NCBI GenBank assembly: GCA_946894095.1
Contig: OX335645.2
Span: forward strand, 14,035,001-14,099,000
Source: Incurvaria masculella
Taxonomy: Eukaryota > Arthropoda > Insecta > Lepidoptera > Incurvariidae
Length of the DNA stretch: 64,000 nucleotides
Direction of reading: 5' to 3'
Below the pieces are notes generated by a model. That model had not been told where the DNA came from and did not search any database. It was given only the letters and a program-made list of their open reading frames with translations. Below, in pieces: positions 34,189-46,100 of this stretch; the first letter of the stretch is position 1; each line of letters begins with the position of its first letter. A program made the position numbers and the translations under genes.

Positions 34189-37100
34189 CTGATACAAACA
34201 CATATATCAACTGTCTTATGCACAAAATCGTTATAAAACTGTAAGTTTTATGGGAAATTATAATAATATATAATATAAAATATATATGGGAAATTAATAC
34301 AGGAGGCAAAGCTTACGTGATAGAGTGGACTGCGATTTCATGGCCCTTACGGTGTGTCTCTTGCACGGCGGAGTAGTTGGTGTACTTGTGCGAAACGAAA
34401 AATGTGGCTTTGATGTCGCAACCGTTAGGGTTTTTGCGCTTTCCATTGAATATCTCCTTGTAGAGTTCGATGTTGTTGTTGTTGATGGCGGAATCGAAGG
34501 TGATGGTGATCATCTGCGGTACGTCCTTGGAAGGAAGGTCGCCGGGGATGGTGGTGCCATCCTCAGAGCAGAAGCAGTCGGGCAACGTGCACTGCGACGT
34601 GTCGCACGGCGGAGCTCGGTTTGGGTCATTGTCGTTATCTGTAACAATACAAACATATTAATCTCGATACTATTATGGTTTTATTTTTCTACATTCTATT
34701 TTATTTGATAGTGAAACTTTTTTATCTAACTGGACATGGATGGCTAATACCATACCCACCTTAATGATCTTAGCCCATTAGGCCATACATAAAAGAGGAA
34801 GGTATATATAGCAAACGTCATGCAACGTACAAAACTCGCCGAAAACTGTTTACATTCGCTGGTACTATGTGTAACCGTCATTCGACTTAGCTTAATTCCA
34901 AAATTGTCCAAATATTCTGGGAGGCCACGACATTTTTAGGAATGATAACGTAAATGGCTGAAACTGGGTTCACAGGTTAGGGACCGACCCCCCGATGCGA
35001 AATATGCCGGTCTGCCTGCCTCAAGTGGTTGCGTTAGCTATATGGCACCTGAAAATCTCGTTATCATGACCAGAAAAAAATCATAATGTAAATGGCTGAA
35101 AACAGTATGGAACGCAAGTACTAGTTGTACTCATGTGAATTACGCAAAAACTGAACAAAAATTTGGTTGCGTTATGGAGCAATGCCCATTCAAAGATGCT
35201 TTATCGTGACCGAAAAAAAATCATAATGTAAATGGCTGAAACCAGTATGGAAGGCAAGTACTAGTTGTACTCATATGAATTACGCAAAAATTGAACATAT
35301 CTTTGGTTGCATTTCCTAGCAATATGCGAATGAAGTTACATATATCACTTTAATTACATTCAAGTTTTTAATAAAATCATACCTACAGGTTATTTTTTCA
35401 TGATTAATAGGTAAGAATATTTCCAGACAAACATTTTATTCATCATTAGGTACATACCAACATAATTTTAGCATCTGTTTTAAAAGTTGAAGTACTAGAC
35501 TAAAGCTAGATTAGAGCCAAACACATTTAATTATACATTTAAAATGTATTAATAATGTCACCACGAGAACATACTTTTTTGGAGATATTTAACACATACA
35601 TAGTGCGAAATCCCAAAATGTCAGAGTTAGGCAGGCGGGGAGCGTTTGATTTGGTCCGCGCTCGAGCTAACTCTGCGCGTCGCGTCCCCTCCAGTAGATA
35701 AAATACATACAATGCGATTCGAATAAGAATAGTACAGGGCATGTTTTCTTGGCATTCCGTCATTGCGGATTCAGTAGAGTTAACAGAAGAAGAATTTACT
35801 TTGACATTACTTTGGCATTCTAGAAACCGATCGCAGCGCTACACGGAATGAGTGGCCACGGAATTAAACGTTTACCTATGTAATAATTGTTATTTGTATG
35901 GACCATGAAAACTTTGGCATTCTGGGAAGATTTTGACAGCTGCGTTAACTGATTCATTCGTGGAATAATTTCGTACTTGTTTCCGCAGCTGCAATGACAA
36001 AGGTTGCCAGGCATTCGGCTTTAGCCAGTTATGTTTGGGATTTTAGGAAACATTTTTGGAAACCATTTGCGGGTCTGGCCTGTCCGGCATTTGTTAGGCT
36101 TTTCATCGTTCGTGGTGTAACTCGTCACACGCCTGCTGGTTAAGCGGGCGAAGAAATGCAGAATGACGTCGACACGCCGACCCCAGAAAGAAGCGGCGAC
36201 TTCCTCCCCGTCCCTCCGCGGTGTCGCTACGCATTTATAAACATTACGCTATAATATTTTGGCAAACGAAACTAGACCTGTCGAAGCGGACCAAATTGGC
36301 ATGATAAGTTATGATAATTCTTAAGTCGCAGATTTTTTTACAGGCGATGTAGTTTCCTTATGGAAGGTTGGGTGCAAAAGATTAGAAAATTCTGATTGGT
36401 GCGTTTGAAATTATTTAGGTATTTTCAATAATTCGAACTAAAAGATTGAATATAATATTTAAGTCAAATTTTATGATTGTATATTGCTTAAAACTTTATT
36501 TCCATGTGTTTAGAAAAAGTTTAGAAAAATTCCGTTTTGGGAACATAGCAAAACAAAAAATCGCTCATTATAATTACAATAAAATATTGAAGTCTCTAAA
36601 TTATTGTTATGTAAACATTAGAACCTCTTATAAAAAGGTTATATAAATATTTCTAATCTTTTGTATGCCGATACAGTGTTTCGATATGGTCATGTTGCCG
36701 CCGACTCTAATAACTTAAATATTTTATTGATTGAATTAATGATAAAAACATAAATAACTTTGAAAGCCAACTACATAGATTTCTAAACTTTTTATAGGAG
36801 GTTATAATGTTCATTCCTAATATGGAAAATAATAATTTAGAGACTTAAATATTTTATTGTAATTATAATGAGCGATTTTTTGTTTTGCTATGTTCCCAAA
36901 AAGGAATTTTTCTAAACTTTTTCTTACGACATGGAAATAAAGTTTTAAGCAATATACAATCATAAAATTTGACTTAAATATTTTATTCAATCTTTTAGAT
37001 AGAATTATTGAAAATACCTAAATAATTTCAAACGCACCAATCAGAATTTTCTAATCTTTTGCACCCAACCTTCCATAAGGATACTACATCGCCTGTAAAA

Positions 37101-40100
37101 AAATCTGCGACTTTAGAATTATCGAACCCTTTATTGCTCTAGCTGCTGGGCTAAACGTTAGAATAAGAAGATGTTAATAGTTCATAATATATCCTCACGG
37201 CCACTGTTCCGTTAGTTACTTACTTTTAGAATTGAAACTTCAGTGAGGTTCACCATAAGCAGTAAACAAACACAGAATAAGCTAAAATACAAATCTTCGA
37301 TGAGTCGAATCTCCGAGTCGTGTTTGTTTTCGTGCGCTACCATTCGTCAGCAGCTTAGAGCGAGCACTTCTATTACTGAAAAACAGAAAGAGATAGCATA
37401 TTCGTTTCCGTATGCGATTCAGTAAATGCCGCAGGAATAGGTCGGAAGTAATTAACTGATTCAGCTATGATTCAGTAAAGTGTTTACATAAGTTTGGCTA
37501 GAATGCACCACCAGGGCTCGTGACTAACTTCACTCGAATTTGCTCGCAAAAGTACGATCGGCACGTCCAGACGCTTCAATATCAAAGGAACCCTGACGAT
37601 TTTTTTCATGCAACAGAATCGAGGTGTGATCCGAGTATGTGCATGTACATGCGTTTTCGTTTTTTTATTGTGTAGCGTTTCTGCCTGGCCGTGACAGCGA
37701 CACTAGACAAAACACAAATCGTAGTGTAGGATGACATTGAGTGCCATTCACAGAATATGCAGTTAAATAAGTGGGCTGTACTTTGGATTTTCGGTTATTA
37801 CTTAGTTACATATTTGTTATATAAGTTAACTTAAGTTGCCGGTAAACTTAGCATATATTTTCCAAGAAGTTTTTAGGCGTTAGCTGGTTCGATCGTAAAA
37901 TAATATGTATCATAAAACTGTAGGTCCCCTTCCTTACTTACTAGGTGGTAGGGTTAATCACACCCGGGTTGGTACCATCGCATTGAATGAACGATGGTAG
38001 AAGCGGCAATGAAAATTGTCCGTGTTATCCATCCAGTTCAATGTAGCTGAGCAATATAAGGAAGGTCCTGGCATGGCACCTCGTTACCATGTGGTGTGTA
38101 AGGATAATGTCTGACGGTCAGTCAGCCATCCATGTCCAGTTACATAAAAAATTGCCAAGTGCGAGTCGGGCTCGCACACGAAGGGTTCCGTACCATCGTA
38201 CAAGATGTAACACAAAAAATAACGTGTTTTGTATGGCATCCCCCTTTGATTATTATTATATTTTTATTTAACCTATTTGTTGTTATAGCGGCAAAATAAA
38301 TACACACTCTGTGAAAATTTCAGCTGCCTACCTATTACGGTTCATGAGATAGAGCCCTGCGACAGACGGCCGGACGGACGGACGGACGGACGGACGGACG
38401 GACGGACAGCGGAGGCTTAGTAATAGGGTTCCGTTTTCACCCTTTGGTTACGGAACCCTAAAAACGATCGAATGCTCTCTTCCATCTCATCAGAACAAGA
38501 ACAAAGGCTAGTCAACGGAACCCCATATACCGCATGTGTAAAATTTACAATGAAGGGAAAGAAAATATGACATTTTTAACGACTCCAATGCTAAATTTAT
38601 GAAATTTGTTAAAGCCAAATATAAAAGTTAAGTAACTTATTGGTTCGCCAATAATTGCATTTATCTCCTGTGGGTATATGTGTACTGTATTTGGTTCTTG
38701 TTTTGTTTGGTTTATTGATCACATATATTTTAGTGAGAAATATTAAGGAAATAGGCTTTTATTATAGTTGCTTATATTTTACTTTTTCATTTTGCCTATT
38801 CCGGTTTTTTCTCCAAAATAAAAAAAAATAACACTGACCCGTCGGGACCCTATGTTAGTAAAATAATACATAAATCATATTAACTTATAACCGATGCATA
38901 ATTAATTACACACGGTTTTATAGCCTTCACCACGAATACTCGTATGGTGTGTTACTTCGTCGGTGTTTAGAGTTGTATAACCCCTTGCTTGCTGCGTTAT
39001 GCTCTTAGATCAATCGATTTATTGTTATCATATGTATCATCATCGGATCATTTGGCTCATATTAAAATCTGCAAACGCGTCATGAGCAGAGGTACGTTAA
39101 AATGAAGCCATAACCACAGAATGTATATAGGATTACATCCAGTAGCTCAACTCCATACAAAGTCCCGATGTTGTGCACCTATACAGGCACATTATAAACA
39201 AGGCTCTAAGCTAGTTTCGCGGTGCTGAACTGTCGCGAATGGTCCTTCGAAGTCATCTTTTTAAAGGTAACAGATCCAGCAGTGCTCCGCAAATATTTAA
39301 GTGACAACCCCGAGACTCGATGGAGGGAAGGTATTTATCTCAAAAATCGCCTGAGTTGAGCTACTGCTGTAGCCACAGTCACACAGCTATATATTTACTG
39401 TGCCATAACGGCTCAGTCACGTATCAACTGGCCAAGTGGCATTATTTATAAGGTAATGATAAAATATGACAAATCCGAGTGCAGTGTGCTGCCTATAGAT
39501 AATGAATAAACATAAAAGGCTGCCCGTAATTCGAATTCAACGTAAAACTGTAGGTCCCCACTCACTGGGTACCACGGTCAATAATGCCCGGTTGGGCTAC
39601 GCAACAAATCGATTGGTCAAAACGGCAGTAAAAATTGTGTGTAATTTTCCACGAATTAAAAAGGTATTTTCCATCCAGTTCGCTGCGCTGTGCAATATAA
39701 GGAAGGTCTTGGCATGACCCCTAGTTCCCATGAGGTCACATATGATGACGGTAGGTGTGGCATAAACCATCATTCAGAAACGTATCGCACCGTAAGATTA
39801 TAACTTTTTAGCACAATCGAAGGCGGTGGCGAATGGCGACAGCGTGTGGGTAGAGTGTAGAGAAGAGAGTGAAAGCAGTGAAAGCAGTATACAGCGGCAG
39901 CCGCCTCCGCGCCGCCGCCGCCTCCGCCGCCGCCAGCGGCACCGGCGGCGGCGCGACGACCGCGGCGCCGCAGTGCCGCGTCGACGCCGCCGATGCCGCC
40001 GATGCCGCCTCCGCCGCGCCAACATCACGAGCGGTTCACGGGCCGAGCCTCGCACTCAAACGCCGCTTATTTGCGTTGCATTCCACCGCCGTTCCATAAT

Positions 40101-43100
40101 ATTATAAGTGAAGTCTACAGTTTCGATAATACATTTAAAACCACTTTGCCGAATAGACGTTTGTATCTAATATCGTTTAATCAATATCTGTGTCTACACG
40201 TTTTTGTTTCGTATATTTTGTGGTTGGGCAAAGTGACGAAAGGTCTTAAGGGCCTACATTTTGATATAGAAACACCCATTATTTACCTACAAAGAGTCGC
40301 GCAGCTTTCCTCAGGAGAAATTAGTTTTCTACATGAAAATATGTCCGGTTTAATAAAAAAATGCCTAATATTTATTTTATATTTCCTTTGAGATAAAGTT
40401 TTTCTCTTAAATGACTGAGTTAAAATCAGCTTGATTTTTCATTTTAATTTAAGGGCGTCATAACACCTTATTGCAATTTTGTTCTATAAGGGCGTTAGTG
40501 AAAGCATATTTTATTATTTTTAATAATAACTGCTACTTATTTTGAAAATCAAAAGAAGATGAAAAATGCATTGATGGTCTAGCTCTATTTGAAACCTATA
40601 ACGGTAAATATTGGCCGCTCATATGCTGTGTTCAACATTTTTTTTATGAAAATGTATAAACATTTGCCAAAAAGCACCAGCAACCTACAGTTTTATATTT
40701 AAATTATACCTAGAATATTTATTTACATGTTCACTTTTTGGATTATCGAAATTGGTTGTGGTTATTTTAATAATAATTAAATTATGTTTTTCTTGCGTCG
40801 TTAGCAAACTGAACGCCATCGGCTCTTAACAGGCCCTTAAACATTTAATTTTACAGTAAGTAAAAAACTTTGATAACATTTAAAAACATAGACGACTACG
40901 TAATAGACTAGGAGGTCGCGACAAAAATGGTAACATGTGAACCCAGATTCAGCCATTTACCTTATCGTGACCAAAAATGTCGTGACCTCCCGGAATATAA
41001 TGGTTAAATTAAGTTGTTGCCATAATATACACTAAATATGTTTATAAAATGGAGGAGGAAATAAGTTTCCCTTTTTGTATAGGCCGGTACGTAAAGTGTA
41101 CCCTCTTAACAAAGGAGAATTTTGTGACATATGAATCTCATCGATCATTAGCAGACAACACTTTATTGAAGACATTTTATTGCGGGGAGCGGCGCAGGCG
41201 CAGAACACGATTCAAAAGCTTGCGCAAAAGCGCGGGGAGTATTGTAAATGTCGCAGAGCCGACATTTTGTCTTAGGCCGTCGCAATCAAGTTGCACAAAT
41301 ACATTTATTGATGACGACGCAACTGTCGAGAGGCACCGTGTTGCAAAGTGCGCGGGAGTTTCGGCCCTGTGGCGTGTACTATCTGTGGTCCGACTCGAAA
41401 GGGTTGAGAAATTATTCAATTCTCGCAGACGAAATGAACATTTCGAATTCTTGGTCATTGTGTAATAGTACCTCTATATTAGTAAGCTGATATATATGTT
41501 ACTCAGAATAAAGAAACGATTATCGGATTACGGACTACATTATAATAAGAACACGGACACTACACCATTGCGTTTGAATAATTTCACCAAAATGTTCAGT
41601 GACTGTTTCAATGTATTCCGTTGGTTCGATATCAAAGACTCCGATTTCGGTGGTAATATCATCCTTATGGCAACGGTAGGTCGATCTTGGCTCGAAAAAC
41701 GAAAAATATAAACAACGAAAAAAGGGAGTAAAAATGTCAAAGAAGTGTGCTGTGAAGCTCGAATGTCCCTTTATTATTATATATCTCCCGAATGGAAGAA
41801 ACGTGATAATATGCACCTAATATATACCATACCTATATATATATAATATATAATATATACCTACTTAGAAGATTAAATGCAGCCATCTCGACATTGTCCA
41901 TTCACCGTGTACTTGCAATGGCATCGATGCAATAGGAATGCATTTAAAGTATTTATTAGCTTCTTAGAGTTAGTTACACTCATTACCTACTAATTGACTA
42001 TTGTAAAGTAACCACACACCTACGCACATTCTAAGTGGTTTCTATAAAGCAGTAATTCATTAAATCATCGTAGCCTTGTATAAATGAACAGTAAGTGAGC
42101 AGTGGATGCTTGATATATTGCGTGCGTATGACCGAGTGTATTATGCACGCAGTTCATTTAAGATGCAGTTCTCACTGGTGCAAACCCAGAAGAGGAATGG
42201 AAAAGCGAGCCTTGGCAGAACTCGTTATTCGGGTCGAGTATCATACCACAGAGGCTTTACGGATGTATCGAAGCAAAATTATGTTATTGAATAGCTCTTA
42301 TTGTAGCGTACCGAGTGTGTAAATAAATTCGATGTATTTTTATCTTTTTTGGCATTTTGCTTTTTTTATTTGCTGGTTTTAAGGAAAAGTCATGATATCA
42401 GTTTTTTGGGAATTTATTTATCAAAACAGACTTAGTTCATTAAATCACATAAAGTATTGAATAGACCTATTAAGCTTTTATGTGTGTCTATATTACATAG
42501 GTACTTAGACTACTAGCGGGATTGTGACCCGTTACATAATTATTTATAAATTAGGGCTGAGCGGCCCGCCGGCGGAGGGAGATCATTTGAAGCCATCGCC
42601 AGTGTGATCGTTGAGCCAGGGGTAATTGGCAGGGCAACGCACGCAGGTCTGTAGGTTGATGGTCTCGCCGGGCACCTCCTTGGAGGTCAGCTTGCACGAG
42701 TGCGGCACCCAACACGCGGGAATACCCTCCACCGAGCACTTGTCCCTCCATGGCTCGAAGTTCCTCGTCTCGGCGATCGTGCGGGGTTTCTGGATCCATT
42801 GGATGACTTGCGTCATGGTAACGAAGTAGACATCGTTGTGGTTGGAGAGCACCTCATCGATCCAGTAGAGGAAGGCGTCAAGGAACTCGGGGTTGTTGCG
42901 CAGCCAGGCTGCGTGGAAGTAAAGACCGAGCGGCGCGCGGTTTTGGTCGTAGTGCCGGTCGAAGTTATGGTTGAGGAAGTTGTAGAACTGGTCGCCGGTT
43001 AGAATGTTGGAGCACGAGTCGACCATCGCGCAGCCGGGAATCGACTCATCGTTCGTAGGGTCCTCGCGCCTGTCCAGCTCGTTCATGACCATCTCCCAGA

Positions 43101-46100
43101 CGGCGTGGCTGCGAGTAGGGCAGCTCTGCAGGTTTCCGTGGCAGCGGTGCGGCATGCGGAAGTACATGGTGTAGGGCCACAGCGGTGGGTTGGACAGTGG
43201 CGCCGTGATAGTGCTGTCGTAGAGGAAGCCCTGTTCCTCCATCATGGTGAACTGATTGTTGCCGCCGACACGCAGGTACGGAGCACGCACACCTACCACG
43301 CTCTCGTCCGTGACGTTGGCGTATTTCTCGATGATGGTGCGCATGCCGGCCATCTCCTTGCCCCAGTCGTCAACGGTCGCGTTGCTCCAGAAGCGCTCGT
43401 CGTCGTTGTGCCTGAAACAAACACATATATCAACTCTCTTATGCACAAAATCGTTATTAAATGTTTGCTTTCAAGAATAGGGCAAGCATGAATAGCTGAA
43501 AAAATTCGGGTAGTTAAACGGGAGGCAAAGGCTTACGTGATCGAGTGGACTGCGATCTCGTGTCCTTTGCGGTGCGTTTCTTGCACCGCGGAGTAGTTGG
43601 TGTACTTGTGCGAAACGAAATATGTGGCTTTGATGTCGCAACCGTTAGGGTTTTTGCGCTTCCCATTGAATATCTCTTTATAGAGTTCGATGTTGTTATT
43701 GTTGATGGCGTCATCGAAGGTGATGGTGATCATCTGCGGCACGTCCTTGGAAGGAAGGTCGCCGGGGATGGTGGTGCCGTCCTCGGAGCAGAAGCAGTCG
43801 GGCAACGTGCACTGCGACGTGTCGCACGGCGGAGCTCGGTTAGGGTCATTGTCGATATCTGAAACAATACAAGCATCTTTATCTTGATACTATTTTGCTA
43901 TATTTTTTCAAGATTCTTTTTTATTTCTAATGAATATCATTGGCTGTGAGAGTATTTAAATATAACTGGACATGGATGGCTAATACCACACCCACCGTCA
44001 TGATATTAGCCCAACGCACCGTATTTCTGAATGAACTGTCAGGACCATTACTTTATGATGATACTTTAGATGAAAGTGAATTGGATGGAAAATACGAACA
44101 ATTGCCGCTTCGACCATCTAAAATTTAATGCGTTGGTACCAACCCGGGTGGGCTTAACCCTATTACCTAGTAGGGAAAGGGAACCTAAAGTTTTAGATGA
44201 ATTCCGAACCATGGAGCAGCTCGTATTGGTGGCAATAAAAAAAAACATGGACCGGACGATCCATGGACGAGGTGGGGATCGAAACCCATATCCTTCACAT
44301 GGAAAGCAAGTGCCCACGCCCCAGATCAACGAAAAACAAAAATTTTGCGAACCTATCCGAAACCGGGTCTAACCCAGGATGAGTGATTTCAAAATAACCG
44401 AGTGTGTGCTTACAGAGTCAAGTTAGTGCAAGATCAAGTTCCGGCAGCGGCTGAAGGTCGAGCGATTGAAAGTGAGAGCCGGACGCTCACTCACTACTTT
44501 CGCCGTCAGCTGAGCGCCGAAAATGTAGCTACAACCATCGCACCGCCCCCGCACCACACTGCCGGCCCGCCGCCTCCACCCCGACGCGCCCGCGCACCCG
44601 GCGCGACGTGCCGATCATTCCTCGACGCAATTTCACTTTGGGCCTAGGCGACACACGGTGTGCCGGCTGGTATGCTAATCATTAAAGGCAATCGATCACT
44701 GTAAGCTTAACCTTCTAGGTTAGAACGATTCTTTGTCGGAATTCGACGGCAATAAATGTAGAAAACCGAGCTCGGTCGCCGCCACCGACTTCACCGGTTC
44801 ACGTGAAACTTGAAAATCCACAGTTGCCAAATTCAAGAACGGACGTCGAGTTATTAGTTTAATTAACAACTAACGAACTAGCGCAGCGATGTCGTCACGC
44901 TAGAAAAGATTGGGCATTTTTTAATGCTCGTATCTGTTATTATTCGAAGTTAGCGTTGGACAAACGTGCCCTAGTGGATGTCCAGTTACAAGCATATGTA
45001 TGATGCATTTAGGTATGTAAGTGGACATGAACGTGAACTATTGCTGACGATAGGAACGAGACACACAATATTGATCTAGTTCTTCCTGTCGAATCAGTCA
45101 CTTGTATTTGTGAAGCAGATCGGCTTAGCGTTGCGACACATCGACGCTCTACCACTTAACAACCTGTCCATTGGAATCAGCATTGTGATAATTGATGGAA
45201 CCTATTTAAGTTGCTCCATTAAGTTGCTCAACATACGTATATTTAAATGTTCCTTCAACTACGAAGTTGCTTAAGTTTACTTGCTAGCTTTTTCAGACAT
45301 CGTTCTTGTTATGGTAAACAATGCAATTAAAAGTCATGTCAGTGTAAATGTGCAGCTGTGAATATCTGAGAATGTTCTCGGCGGATGCGGAGGTTTCGGT
45401 GGAAAGGTTGGCGCGGGGGTGAGCGGGGGCCGCTGACGCCCGCAGCATGCATAACTTCTTCACGACACAATAACGCATTCCATTGCACACATGCAATCAT
45501 TTTCAAAGCTTGTAGCTTTCAACATAACTTTAAGGAAATTCTTCATGAATTCATCATAAGTTATTGGATATTTTTAAAACTTCCCTAAAGCTGTCAGTTA
45601 ACTTAAATTGGTCTTATAGTAGTGATGTAATTTCAGATTCTAAGCCCAAGAGCTCAAAACGATGACCAGATATATGTATATGATTATGTAAGAGGACAGA
45701 TGCATTGTTGAATCTGTGCTTGACCATGTGCATGTGTCCGGGTTGGATGTATAGACTAGTAGTTAGTAACTTTTAGCTTGGACAAAAAGTCGGAAAGGAA
45801 ATATTCTCACACAGTCGGAACTAGCAGTATGTAGCCGCGAGCGAACCCGCACAGCACGCAACACACTTGCGTGACGAGATGCCCACGTAACCACGTGTAA
45901 TGCTTGATATAACTTAAATAATTCTTAACACAATTGTTTCTTAGTGAGAAATATTGATAAAATACATTGGGTATATTCAGTAAGATACAAGTAAGCTGTA
46001 ATGCAGATACTTAGTATCAATAAATACTCATGCCATTGTTCGGGTTGCCGAGGTCTTAACTAGGTGGTAGCGTTTATCCCGCCCAGGTTAGTATCATTGC

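Noticed and set aside
33360..34223. Open frame beginning MHKTVDICVCIR as a separate short gene
   Set aside because: The first dozen residues translate the conserved intron end; a CAG acceptor at 34189-34191 marks the true exon start. The same applies to 42583-43446.
33360..34638. Distal CDA1 exons as a dead pseudogene
   Set aside because: Splice sites, phase, length and reading frame are all intact and most substitutions are silent. Lack of transcript data keeps this open, but decay is not what the sequence shows.
41049..41465. 138-residue open frame between the CDA1 exon pairs
   Set aside because: No recognisable family and overlapping open frames on both strands of a GC-richer patch.
43105..43491. 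Plus-strand open frames over CDA1 exons (also 43545-43862 and 34325-34708)
   Set aside because: Antisense shadows of the conserved CDA1 exons.
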